Origin: Rubrivivax sp.
Lineage (GTDB): Bacteria; Pseudomonadota; Gammaproteobacteria; Burkholderiales; Burkholderiaceae_C
NCBI GenBank assembly: GCA_016719535.1
Contig: JADJYX010000001.1
Span: 186,001-250,000 of the forward strand
DNA length: 64,000 nt
Direction: 5' to 3'
Under the pieces are notes generated by a model that saw nothing but the letters and a program-made list of their open reading frames with translations, was not told the origin of the DNA and searched no databases. Of this stretch, positions 1 to 7,901 are shown in pieces; the first letter of the stretch is position 1, and every line of letters begins with the position of its first letter. Position numbers and translations under genes: made by a program.

Positions 1-621
1 CAGCACGTAGCACTGGTTTTCGACCGCGCGGGCGCGCAGCAGCAGCTCCCAGTGCGCCTGGCCGGTGGTGTAGGTGAAGGCCGCCGGCACGACGATGAGG
101 TCGCAGGGCGGGTGCATCAGCGCGCGGTAGAGCTCGGGGAAGCGCAGGTCGTAGCAGATCGACAGCCCGACGCGGATCGGTCCGGCCTGCAGCGCCACCG
201 GCTGCATGCCGGCGTTGAGCGTGCGGCCTTCGTCGTAGTGCTCGCGGCCGTTGTCGAAGGCAAAGAGGTGGATCTTGTCGTAGCGCGCGGCCGGCCGGCC
301 GTCGGGCCCGAAGACGAAGCAGGTGTTGAGCGCATGCGTGGCGTCGGTGCCGCGCAGCGGCAGCGTGCCGCCCACCACCCACAGCCGGTGCGCGCGCGCG
401 GCTTCGGCCAGCATCGCCTGGATGGGGCCGTCGCCGGGGCTTTCGGCGATCGCCAGCTTGTCGTCGTCGCGCCGGCCCAGCAGGCAGAAATATTCGGGCA
501 GCACCACCAGCTGCGCGCCGGCGGCAGCGGCTTCGGCGATCAGCCGGCGGGCGGCCTCGAGGTTGCGGTCCCGGTCGGGCGTGGACACCATCTGCAGCGC
601 GGCGATCTTCATGCGGGGCAT
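1..621 (-). CDS. Carbon-nitrogen hydrolase, nitrilase superfamily (3' part outside window)
   Basis: The visible 207 residues form the N-terminal and central part of a nitrilase-superfamily amidase, closest in style to Nit1/Nit2 (deaminated glutathione amidase or omega-amidase). All three catalytic elements are visible: Glu in VVLPEYF, Lys in YDKIHLF and Cys in SICYDLRFPELYR. The ATG at 621 is preferred because AAGG lies five bases upstream; a second in-frame ATG at 612 is possible. The gene is divergent from glnE, and the 117 bases between them must hold both promoters. The C-terminus lies beyond the window edge. The exact substrate cannot be read from the sequence. Confidence 0.9.
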   Translation of the reverse strand, partial: MPRMKIAALQMVSTPDRDRNLEAARRLIAEAAAAGAQLVVLPEYFCLLGRRDDDKLAIAESPGDGPIQAMLAEAARAHRLWVVGGTLPLRGTDATHALNTCFVFGPDGRPAARYDKIHLFAFDNGREHYDEGRTLNAGMQPVALQAGPIRVGLSICYDLRFPELYRALMHPPCDLIVVPAAFTYTTGQAHWELLLRARAVENQCYVL

Positions 622-738
622 TTTGACCTTGCCGGCGACGCCCGCACCCCTGCGGCAGAATCCCCACCACCATGACGGCGGATGAGCATCGCTACGCTTG
701 CCAGTGCGTCAGGTGGAATCTCGAGGGGGTCATCGGCC

Positions 739-3480
739 ATGACTGAGGGGGTTGCCGCGCGGGCGGACCACTGCCGCTTCGTGCAGCGCATCCGGCGCCG
801 CTACGAGGCCGAGCGCACCATGCTGGCTGCCGGAGTTCCCGACTTCGACAGCATCACCGCGCTGGTGCAGGCACTGCAGCAGCGCGGCCGGCCCTTGCCG
901 GCGGCGCTGCGCGTGGCGCGCCAGCTGGTGCTGGAGCGGCTGGCCGAGCTCGACGTCGAGCAGGGCGTGGCGCTGGCCGCCATCACCGGCGCCATGACGC
1001 ACCTGGCCGAGGCCACGCTGGAGCTGGCGCTGGCGCAGGCGCTGGCCGATGCCGACCAGCGCCACGGCGTGCCGCGCGACGACAGCGGCCAGCGCATCGA
1101 CTTCTGGATCGTCGGCATGGGCAAGCTCGGTGCGCGCGAGCTCAATGTCTCGTCGGACATCGACCTCATCTATGTCTACGAGGACGAAGGCCAGACCGAC
1201 GGCGAACGTGCCGTCTCGGCGCACGAATATTTTGCCGGCGTGGCCAAGCGGCTGTTTGCACTGATCGGCGACACCACGGAGGACGGCTTTGTCTTTCGCG
1301 TCGACCTGGCGCTGCGGCCCAACGGCAATTCCGGCCCGCCGGTGTGCAGCCTGCCGATGCTGGAGGAATATTTTCAGGTGCAGGGCCGCGAGTGGGAGCG
1401 CTTTGCCTGGCTGAAGAGCCGTGTCGTCGCACCGCGCGCGGCGGTGGCCAGCGGCCGCGCGCTGGCGCTGCGCCAGCTCGTCACGCCCTTCGTCTACCGG
1501 CGCTACCTGGACTACGGCGTCTTCGAGGGCCTGCGCCAGCTGCACCGCAGGATTCGCGACGAGGCGCAGCGCCGCGCTGCCGGCCGCCCCGAGCGCGCCA
1601 ACGACGTCAAGCTCAGCCGCGGCGGCATCCGCGAGATCGAATTCATCGTGCAGCTGATGCAGGTGGTGCGCGGCGGCCAGTTTCCCGAGATCCGCACGCG
1701 CTCGACGATCAGCGCGCTGCACCGCCTGGCCGAGCGTGGGCTGATGAGTCCCGAGACCGCCCGGGCACTGGCCGCGGGCTATGACTTTTTGCGCCGGGTC
1801 GAGCACCGCATCCAGTATCTCGACGACCAGCAGACGCACCTGCTGCCCACCGGCGACGGCGACCTGGCCTGGATCGGCGCCGCCATGGGCCTGGCCTGCC
1901 GCAGCGAGGACGGCCGCGATGCCTGCGCATTGCTCGACCGCCTGGGCGAGGTGCGCGAGCTGGTGGCGGGCGAATTCGACGCCTTGCTGGGCGAAGGGCA
2001 GAGCCCGGCCGCGCGCAACGGCGGCTGCAGGAACTGCGGTCCGGCGCCGCAGCCGGTCGACAGCGAGGCGCTGCTCGACCAGTTGCCGGCCGAACTGGCC
2101 GCACGCGTCAAGCCCTGGGCGGCGCAGCCGCGCGTGCTGGCCCTGCGCGACGAGAGCCGCCTGCGCCTGGGCCGCCTGGTGGCCAAGGCCGGGCAGGCGA
2201 TGCGCAACGGCGATTGCTCGGCGCAGGCCGCGGTGCGCTTCATCGACTGGATGGAGCCGCTGCTGCGGCGCGAGAGCTATTTTGCGCTGCTGCTCGAGCG
2301 GCCCGACGTGCTGCGCCGGCTGCTGCGCCTGCTCGACCTGGCGCGCTGGCCGATGCAATACCTGATGCGCCACCCGGGCGTGATCGACGAACTGGCCGAT
2401 GCCCGGCTGCTGCACCAGCGCTTCGATCGCGAGGCCTTCGTGCACGAACTCGACGAACGGCGTGCGGCGCTGGTGCGCTCCGGCGAAGCCGACGAGGAAC
2501 GGCTGCTCGACACGCTGCGCCACGCCCATCACGCCGAGGTCTTCCGCACCCTGGTGCGCGACGTCGAGGGCGAGCTCACCGTCGAGCAGGTGGCCGACGA
2601 CCTGTCGGCGCTGGCCGACGCCTTGCTCGACACCGTGCAGCGCTGGGCCTGGAGCCTGCATGCCAAGCGCCACCGCGAGGACTGCGGCCTGGCCGTCATC
2701 GCCTACGGCAAGCTCGGCGGCAAGGAGCTCGGCTACGGCAGCGACCTCGACGTCGTCTTCCTCTACGACGACGGCGACGAAGCCGACAAGGACCGTGCGC
2801 AGGAGGTCTACGGCGGCTTCGTGCGCAAGCTCATCACCTGGCTGACGTTGCGCACGGCGGCCGGCGAACTCTTCGACATCGATACCGCGCTGCGGCCCAA
2901 CGGCAATTCAGGGCTGCTGGTGACCTCGATCGCCAGCTTCGAGGCCTACCAGAGCGGCCGCGGCAGCAACACCGCGTGGACCTGGGAGCACCAGGCGATC
3001 ACGCGCGCGCGCTTCGCCGCCGGCTGCGCGCGCGTGGCCGTGCGCTTCGAGGCCACGCGCCGTGCCGTGCTGACGGCCGTGCGCGATACCGCCGCACTGC
3101 GCGAGGAGGTGCGCGCGATGCGCGAGAAGGTGCGTGCCGCGCGCCCGGTGCCGGCCGGCCAGTTCGACGTCAAGCACAGCGCCGGCGGCATGATGGACGT
3201 CGAATTCGCGGTGCAGTACCTGGTGCTGGCGCATGGCGCCACGCAGCCCGCGCTGCTGGACAACGCCGGCAACATCGCGCTGCTGCAGCGCGCGGAAGGC
3301 GTGGGCCTGCTGCCCGCCGGCGTCGGCACGGCGGCGGCCGATGCCTACCGCGAACTGCGCCGGGCCCAGCACCGTGCGCGGCTGGACGAGCAGCCGACGC
3401 AGTTCGAGCCGGCGCGCTGTGCGCGCGAGCGCGAGGCCGTGCTGGCGCTGTGGCACGCGGTATTCGGCCGCGCTGCCTGA
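739..3480 (+). CDS. glnE: Bifunctional glutamine synthetase adenylyltransferase/adenylyl-removing enzyme
   Basis: This enzyme adds AMP to and removes AMP from glutamine synthetase in response to PII and glutamine, controlling nitrogen assimilation in the cytoplasm. Two nucleotidyltransferase domains are seen. The N-terminal one has GMGKLGARELN..SDIDLIY near residues 126-145. The C-terminal one has AYGKLGGKELG..SDLDVVFLYD near 655-677. Each is followed by a GlnD-like helical domain. Length is 913 aa, close to the family's roughly 930-950. The ATG at 739 has GAGGGGG ending about nine bases upstream; an in-frame ATG at 682 would add 19 unconserved-looking residues. The stop overlaps the next start by one base. 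Confidence 0.96.
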   Translation: MTEGVAARADHCRFVQRIRRRYEAERTMLAAGVPDFDSITALVQALQQRGRPLPAALRVARQLVLERLAELDVEQGVALAAITGAMTHLAEATLELALAQALADADQRHGVPRDDSGQRIDFWIVGMGKLGARELNVSSDIDLIYVYEDEGQTDGERAVSAHEYFAGVAKRLFALIGDTTEDGFVFRVDLALRPNGNSGPPVCSLPMLEEYFQVQGREWERFAWLKSRVVAPRAAVASGRALALRQLVTPFVYRRYLDYGVFEGLRQLHRRIRDEAQRRAAGRPERANDVKLSRGGIREIEFIVQLMQVVRGGQFPEIRTRSTISALHRLAERGLMSPETARALAAGYDFLRRVEHRIQYLDDQQTHLLPTGDGDLAWIGAAMGLACRSEDGRDACALLDRLGEVRELVAGEFDALLGEGQSPAARNGGCRNCGPAPQPVDSEALLDQLPAELAARVKPWAAQPRVLALRDESRLRLGRLVAKAGQAMRNGDCSAQAAVRFIDWMEPLLRRESYFALLLERPDVLRRLLRLLDLARWPMQYLMRHPGVIDELADARLLHQRFDREAFVHELDERRAALVRSGEADEERLLDTLRHAHHAEVFRTLVRDVEGELTVEQVADDLSALADALLDTVQRWAWSLHAKRHREDCGLAVIAYGKLGGKELGYGSDLDVVFLYDDGDEADKDRAQEVYGGFVRKLITWLTLRTAAGELFDIDTALRPNGNSGLLVTSIASFEAYQSGRGSNTAWTWEHQAITRARFAAGCARVAVRFEATRRAVLTAVRDTAALREEVRAMREKVRAARPVPAGQFDVKHSAGGMMDVEFAVQYLVLAHGATQPALLDNAGNIALLQRAEGVGLLPAGVGTAAADAYRELRRAQHRARLDEQPTQFEPARCAREREAVLALWHAVFGRAA

Positions 3481-4382
3481 TGTCGGACCGCAAGGACCGT
3501 GTCGACGGCCTGGCCGTCGTGCTGCTGCTGGGCTGCTGTGCGCTGTGGGGCGTCAACCAGGTGGCGATGAAGGTCGCGCTGGCCGAGCTGCCGCCGCTGA
3601 CGCAGTCGGCGCTGCGTTCGGCCGGCGCGGCGCTGCTGCTGTGGGGCTGGTCGCTGGCGCGCGGCATTCCGCTGTGGCAGCGCGACGGCACGCTGCGCGG
3701 CGGCCTGCTGGCGGGGCTGCTGTTTGCGGTCGAATTCGGCTGCATGTTCGTCGGCCTGCAGTACACGACCGCGTCGCGCATGGTGGTCTTCATCTATCTG
3801 GCGCCCTTCGTGGTGGCGCTGGGCATGCCGCTGATCAGCCGCAGCGAACGGCTCGATGCCTGGCAGGGTGCGGGCCTGGTGCTGGCCTTTGCCGGCGTGG
3901 TCTGGGCCTTTGCCGAGGGCTTCGGCCGCGGCGGCGGCTCGATGCAGTGGCTGGGCGACGCCCTGGGCATCGCCGCCGCGGTGCTGTGGGGCGCCACCAC
4001 GCTGGTGCTGCGCGGCAGCCGGCTCGGCAGCGCCGCGCCCGAGAAGACGCTGCTCTACCAGCTCGCGGTATCGGGCATCGCGCTGGCGGCGGCGGCGCTG
4101 CTGGCGGCCGAGCCCTGGCCACGGCAGGTGGGCCTGCTGTCGTGGGCGGCGCTCGCCTTCCAGACCGTGGTCGTCACCTTCGCCAGCTACCTGGTGTGGT
4201 TCTGGCTGGTCCGCCATTACCCGGCCACGCGCATCTCGGCGTTCACGCTGCTGACGCCGGTCTTCGGCCTGCTGGCGGGCGTGACGCTGCTGGACGAGCC
4301 GGTCACGCTGCGGCTGCTGCTGGCGCTGGCCGCGGTATCGTGCGGCATCGCGCTCGTCAACCGCGTCGGGCGGCGCACCTGA
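3480..4382 (+). CDS. DMT-superfamily (EamA) transporter
   Basis: This 300-aa integral membrane protein has about ten hydrophobic segments arranged as two EamA repeats. The first contains LWGVNQVAMKVALAELPP, typical of repeat one; the second starts near ALGIAAAVLWGATTLVLRG. Members of the drug/metabolite transporter superfamily export small metabolites such as amino acids, but the substrate cannot be assigned here. The ATG overlaps the glnE TGA (TGATG), so the two genes are probably translationally coupled. Confidence 0.88.
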   Translation: MSDRKDRVDGLAVVLLLGCCALWGVNQVAMKVALAELPPLTQSALRSAGAALLLWGWSLARGIPLWQRDGTLRGGLLAGLLFAVEFGCMFVGLQYTTASRMVVFIYLAPFVVALGMPLISRSERLDAWQGAGLVLAFAGVVWAFAEGFGRGGGSMQWLGDALGIAAAVLWGATTLVLRGSRLGSAAPEKTLLYQLAVSGIALAAAALLAAEPWPRQVGLLSWAALAFQTVVVTFASYLVWFWLVRHYPATRISAFTLLTPVFGLLAGVTLLDEPVTLRLLLALAAVSCGIALVNRVGRRT

Positions 4383-4411
4383 CGCACCACCACCAACCGG
4401 AGACTGTCCCG

Positions 4412-5071
4412 ATGATCACCTTGTGCGGATTTGCCATCTCGAACTACTACAACAAGGTCAAGCTGGCCCTGCTGGAGAAGGGCGTGCCCTTCACCGAGGA
4501 ATGGGTGCTGACGGGGTCGAAGGACGAGGCGGTGCTGTCGTGCTCGCCGCTGGGCAAGGTGCCCTACATCCGCACGGCGCAGGGGCCGCTGTCGGAGAGC
4601 CAGGTCATCGTCGACTACCTGGAAGCGGCCTACCCCGGGCATCCGCTGGTGCCCCGGGATCCCTATGCCGCCGCCAAGGTGCGCGAGCTGTGCACCTACC
4701 TCGACCTGCATGTCGAACTGGTCGGCCGCGATCTCTACGGCCAGGCCTACTTCGGCGGCACCTGCGCGCCGGACGTGCAGGAGCGGGTGCGCAAGCAGCT
4801 GACGAAGAACCTCGCCGCGCTGAAGCGGCTGCTGAAGATGGCGCCCTATGCCGCCGGTGACAGCTTCACGCTCGCCGACTGTTCGGCCTTCGCCACGCTG
4901 CCCACGGTGGCCGCTGCCGCCAAGGCGGTGCTGGGCAGCGACCTCGTCGCCGAGGCCGGCATCGACTGGAAGGCCCACCTCAAGCTGCTCGGCGAGCGGC
5001 CCAGCGTGCAGGCGGTCAATGCCGGCCGCAAGGCGGCGCAGGAGCAATTCGCCGCGATGGCGAAAAAATAG
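4412..5071 (+). CDS. Glutathione S-transferase family protein
   Basis: The 219-aa protein has a thioredoxin-like N-terminal domain (GFAISNYYNKVKLALLEKG, then GKVPYI with the cis-proline, then LSESQVIVDYLE, the glutathione gamma-glutamyl contact) and an all-helical C-terminal domain with the N-capping FTLADCSAF motif. It should bind glutathione in the cytosol and act in conjugation or peroxide/isomerase chemistry. The start ATG has GGAG about nine bases upstream. The stop lies six bases from the convergent stop of the di-iron protein, inside a shared hairpin. Confidence 0.9.
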   Translation: MITLCGFAISNYYNKVKLALLEKGVPFTEEWVLTGSKDEAVLSCSPLGKVPYIRTAQGPLSESQVIVDYLEAAYPGHPLVPRDPYAAAKVRELCTYLDLHVELVGRDLYGQAYFGGTCAPDVQERVRKQLTKNLAALKRLLKMAPYAAGDSFTLADCSAFATLPTVAAAAKAVLGSDLVAEAGIDWKAHLKLLGERPSVQAVNAGRKAAQEQFAAMAKK

Positions 5072-5102
5072 GCCTGCTCAGGCCCCCTGGGCCTGCGCAG
5101 GC
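5063..5102 (-). terminator. Intrinsic terminator between convergent genes
   Basis: GCCTGC (5072-5077) pairs with GCAGGC (5097-5102), and CAGGCCC (5079-5085) pairs with GGGCCTG (5089-5095). This makes a 13-bp stem with one internal mismatch and a CCT loop. Read on the minus strand it is followed three bases later by six T's (complement of 5063-5068), a classic rho-independent terminator for the leftward di-iron gene. The hairpin can also slow rightward transcription from the GST gene. Confidence 0.7.
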
Positions 5103-5938
5103 GGCGTGCCCAGCCGCGCCGCCAGTTCCTTGCGGTAGCGGTTGAGCTCCTGCACGCTGGCGAAGCTGCGCTCCATCAGCAGGCCCATGTTGTGCAGGAT
5201 GCGCTCGACGACCTTGCCCTCCCAGACGGCGTCGAACTGGATCTGCTTGTCCAGCCAGGCCTCGAGCCACTGGGGGTCGGGCAGGCGGCTCTGGATGGTG
5301 TCGCGCGGGAAGAGCTGGACGTTGACGTGCAGGTTGGTCGGGTGCAGCGCCTGCGCGGTGCGGCGTGCGCTGGCCATCAGCACGCCGACCTTGGCGAAGG
5401 CGGCCTTGGCCTCGTCGCCGAACTTGTTCATCGCGCGCTTCATATAGCGCAGGTAGGCGCCGCCGTGGCGCGCCTCGTCGCGCGCCAGCGTCTCGTAGAT
5501 GGCCTTGATCACCGGCTCGGTGTGCCATTCGGCGGCGCGGCGGTACCAGTGGTTGAGGCGGATCTCGCCGCAGAAGTGCAGCATCAGCGTCTCCAGCGCC
5601 GGCGCGGGGTCGAACTCGAAGCGCACCGCGTGCAGTTCGTCCTCGGTGGGCACGAGGTCGGGCCGGAAGCGCCGCAGGTATTCCATCAGCACCAGGCTGT
5701 GCTTCTGCTCCTCGAAGAACCACACGCTCATGAACGCGCTGAAGTCGCTGTCGTCGCGGTTGTCGCGCAGGAACATCTCGGTGGCGGGCAGGGCGGCCCA
5801 CTCCGTGATGGCATTCATCTTGATGGTCTGCGCCTGTTCGTCGCTGAGCTGGCTGGCATCGAACCGGTCCCAGGGGATGTCGGTGTCCATGTTCCAGCGC
5901 ACGGCTTCGAGTTGCTTGAACAGTTCGGGATAGAGCAT
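5078..5938 (-). CDS. Ferritin-like di-iron protein, acyl-ACP-desaturase-like
   Basis: This soluble 286-aa protein has the full ligand set of a carboxylate-bridged di-iron centre: Glu46, then EEQKH (Glu77..His80), then Glu125 in GEIRL, then DEARH (Glu155..His158). The E..ExxH..E..ExxH order is that of stearoyl-ACP desaturases and related oxygen-activating ferritin-like enzymes. The substrate is unknown; a fatty-acyl or aldehyde oxidation is inference. The start ATG lies only 26 bases downstream of the LitR stop on the same strand, so it is probably co-transcribed with, and autoregulated by, the B12 regulator. A strong terminator follows its stop. Confidence 0.82.
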   Translation of the reverse strand: MLYPELFKQLEAVRWNMDTDIPWDRFDASQLSDEQAQTIKMNAITEWAALPATEMFLRDNRDDSDFSAFMSVWFFEEQKHSLVLMEYLRRFRPDLVPTEDELHAVRFEFDPAPALETLMLHFCGEIRLNHWYRRAAEWHTEPVIKAIYETLARDEARHGGAYLRYMKRAMNKFGDEAKAAFAKVGVLMASARRTAQALHPTNLHVNVQLFPRDTIQSRLPDPQWLEAWLDKQIQFDAVWEGKVVERILHNMGLLMERSFASVQELNRYRKELAARLGTPPAQAQGA

Positions 5939-5964
5939 GGGGCGCCTCGCGAGAGGCGTCGATT

Positions 5965-6906
5965 CTAGGCGCCGGCCGCAGGCGGGCAACGACCCAGGGC
6001 TTGCGGAATCTGGGTCAGTGCATCCAGCACCGTCACGCCGTCGACCGGCCGCCGCTGCAGCCCCGGGGTGGTGCCGCCGGCCCAGACCTGCACCGTCGTC
6101 GGCAGCCCGCCACGCAGCTCGGCCAGGCTGTCGAGCATCTGCTTGAGTGCCAGGCAACCCGAAAAGCCCAGCGCGACGATGTCGACGCGCAGCGCGCGCG
6201 CGGCCTGCACGATCTCGAGCACCGGCGTCTGCACGCCCAGCGACACGCAGGTGCAGCCTTCGAGCGCCAGCAGCGCTTCGGCCATCAGCAGGCCCAGGCC
6301 ATGCGGCTCGCCGGGCAGCGTGGTCAGCAGCACGCGCGGGGCATCGGCGGTGTCGGCGGGTGGGATGGTGGCCAGCGCCTGGCGCAGCGCCGACTGGATC
6401 ACCTCGCTGTACAGGTGCTCTTCGAAGACCTGCAGTTCGCCGCGCATCCAGGCATCGCCGACGGCCAGGTTCAGCGGCGCGACGACGTCGACGACAAAGC
6501 CGCGCACGCCCAGACGCACCAGCTGGCGCGCCAGCGCCTGGCGCAGCGCCGGGACGTCGTGGCTGCGGATCAGGCCCACCAGCTGGCGCAGGTCGTCCGC
6601 CGCCAGCGCTGCCGGCGCCACCCGCCGCGGGTGGTCGACCGTCGATTCGGCCAGCTGCTGCAGCGCGGCCAGTGGCAGCGCCACCACGCGGCCGGGGCGG
6701 TGGCCGGCGTCGAGCAGGCGCTTGACGATGCGCAGCCGCTCCACCTGATCCAGCGGATAGGCGCGTTCACCGACGGCGTCGCGCGTCGGTTGGGGAAAGC
6801 CGTAACGGCGCTCCCAGACCCGCAACGTGTCCTTGGACAGTCCGGAATCGCGCTCGACGGCGGCAATCGACAGGGTGAGTGCGGGGCTGCGGGTGGCTGT
6901 TTCCAT
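5965..6906 (-). CDS. litR: LitR/CarH-type B12-dependent photoreceptor, MerR-family repressor
   Basis: The 313-aa protein has a MerR winged-helix DNA-binding domain (SGLSKDTLRVWERRYGFPQP, residues 21-40), a four-helix cobalamin cap and a B12-binding Rossmann domain. The diagnostic Wx9EH cap motif is present (Trp153..Glu163-His164). So is the cobalamin-ligating ExHxxG (Glu200-Pro-His202-Gly-Leu-Gly205). In CarH/LitR proteins adenosylcobalamin assembles a DNA-bound tetramer in the dark, and light breaks the Co-C bond and releases DNA. Residue 154 after the Trp is Met, where Thermus CarH (from memory) has the His that ligates cobalt after illumination. The ATG at 6906 was chosen because the domain begins there; 15 upstream codons run through the operator. 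Confidence 0.9.
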   Translation of the reverse strand: METATRSPALTLSIAAVERDSGLSKDTLRVWERRYGFPQPTRDAVGERAYPLDQVERLRIVKRLLDAGHRPGRVVALPLAALQQLAESTVDHPRRVAPAALAADDLRQLVGLIRSHDVPALRQALARQLVRLGVRGFVVDVVAPLNLAVGDAWMRGELQVFEEHLYSEVIQSALRQALATIPPADTADAPRVLLTTLPGEPHGLGLLMAEALLALEGCTCVSLGVQTPVLEIVQAARALRVDIVALGFSGCLALKQMLDSLAELRGGLPTTVQVWAGGTTPGLQRRPVDGVTVLDALTQIPQALGRCPPAAGA

Positions 6907-6925
6907 CGCGCGATTGAACCGCGGA

Positions 6926-6959
6926 TGTCGATAAATGTCCAGGACAAACATTGTCGACA
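6926..6959. promoter_or_regulatory. Nested palindrome between litR and glutathione peroxidase; candidate LitR operator
   Basis: The 106-bp divergent spacer holds an 11-base palindrome TGTCCaGGACA (6936-6946). Flanking it is an imperfect outer inverted repeat, TGTCGATAAATG (6926-6937) against CATTGTCGACA (6949-6959). The core, with its trailing A (GTCCAGGACAA), recurs upstream of the FAD-oxidoreductase operon at 7638-7648. Placement 20 bases upstream of the litR start is what autorepression would need. A weak rightward promoter (TTGTCG 6951-6956, 17-base spacer, TAGGAT 6974-6979) would serve the peroxidase gene. Binding by LitR is inference. Confidence 0.5.
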
Positions 6960-7012
6960 GATGAACAAGAGTTTAGGATGGACGCTTATCGACGCGTCTC
7001 TGGAGCATGGTC

Positions 7013-7579
7013 ATGGCACTTCAAAATTGGCTCGGCGGCCTGCTGCTGGCCCTGGCGGCACTGCAGCCGGCGGCAGCGGCACCGTCTTGCCCCGCGCTGC
7101 TTCAGCACCAGCTGCCGAGGCTGCAGGACGAAAGACCGGTCGACCTGTGCGGCTACGGCGGCAAGGTGCTGCTGGTGGTCAATACCGCCAGCCAGTGCGG
7201 CTTCACACCCCAGTACAAGGCGCTGGACACCCTGTACCAGCGCTACGCGGCGCGTGGCCTGGTGGTGATGGGATTCCCATCGAATGACTTTGCGCAGGAG
7301 CCCGGCAGCAACGAAGCGATCGCTGACTTCTGCGAGAACCAGTTTGCCGTCAAGTTTCCGATGTTTGCCAAGAGCGGGGTCACGCCGCGGGGCCGGGGCA
7401 TGGCGCCCAATCCGCTGTATGCAGCCATTGCCGCCCGCGGTGCCGGCAGCCCGCAGTGGAACTTTCACAAATTCCTGATCGCCCGCGACGGCAGCACGGT
7501 GATCGGCCGCCCGAGTGCCGTCGACCCGCTGGACCCGGCCTTCGTGCGGGAGGTCGAGCGCCTGCTGGCGCAAAAGTAG
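7013..7579 (+). CDS. Glutathione peroxidase, exported
   Basis: The 188-aa protein has a hydrophobic signal peptide ending near AAAAPSC, followed by a thioredoxin-fold glutathione peroxidase. The catalytic tetrad can be placed as Cys in NTASQCGFTPQY, Gln in FPSNDFAQEPG, and Trp and Asn in WNFHKF. It is the cysteine type, not selenocysteine, so it probably reduces lipid or hydrogen peroxides with thioredoxin or glutathione in the periplasm. The ATG at 7013 is preferred over 7007 because GGAG (7002-7005) is seven bases upstream. It is divergent from the B12 photoreceptor, suggesting light-linked peroxide defence. Confidence 0.9.
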   Translation: MALQNWLGGLLLALAALQPAAAAPSCPALLQHQLPRLQDERPVDLCGYGGKVLLVVNTASQCGFTPQYKALDTLYQRYAARGLVVMGFPSNDFAQEPGSNEAIADFCENQFAVKFPMFAKSGVTPRGRGMAPNPLYAAIAARGAGSPQWNFHKFLIARDGSTVIGRPSAVDPLDPAFVREVERLLAQK

Positions 7580-7637
7580 ACTGACAAGTCACTAAAAATA
7601 CGGTACAGTATCAATCAATGACCGACGAGTCTCTTTC

Positions 7638-7654
7638 GTCCAGGACAATATGAT
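7638..7654 (+). promoter_or_regulatory. Second copy of the GTCCAGGACAA motif plus -10-like hexamer
   Basis: GTCCAGGACAA at 7638-7648 is an 11-base match to the core of the palindrome upstream of litR. It directly abuts TATGAT (7649-7654), five of six matches to a sigma70 -10 box, about 250 bases before the FAD-oxidoreductase start. A protein on this motif would block the -10. No good -35 was seen at 16-19 bases. This is the candidate promoter and LitR operator of the eight-gene operon. Confidence 0.45.
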
Positions 7655-7786
7655 GCCCGCAACCTCCATCCCGCACCGCCACCCGCCTCTGCGAGCAAAT
7701 CGCGGAACTTCGGTGGACGCGTCGGGTCAGAGACCACATTGCCAGGTTTTGCTGTTGTGCGGTTCAACGGCTCCCGCCGTCGGAAT

Positions 7787-7834
7787 CCCCGGGTGGTTCT
7801 CCTCCTCCTCCCTCCCTCCCTCGTTCACCCGGGG
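7787..7834. repeat. Inverted repeat around a polypyrimidine tract in the operon leader
   Basis: CCCCGGGTG (7787-7795) and CACCCGGGG (7826-7834) are exact inverted repeats. They enclose 30 bases that are almost purely pyrimidine on the + strand: CTCCTCCTC followed by repeated CCCT. It sits in the roughly 250-base untranslated leader between the candidate promoter and the first gene. In RNA it would be a 9-bp GC stem with a long single-stranded C/U loop. The rest of 7580-7901 has no convincing gene. Confidence 0.5.
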
Positions 7835-7901
7835 GCGCCGCACAGCAGTCCTTCTTCCCTCGGCTCCGCTTCGCGCGGCCGGGTGTCACTGAGGGGCTGC
7901 G

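Noticed and set aside
5942..5957. Hairpin CGCCTC-GCGA-GAGGCG between litR and the di-iron gene
   Set aside because: No T tract on the minus strand and the genes are only 26 bases apart, so a terminator here is unlikely.
7650..7892. An 80-residue frame beginning at the ATGATG after the candidate operator
   Set aside because: No ribosome-binding site, no recognisable domain, and it crosses the inverted repeat; better explained as an untranslated leader.
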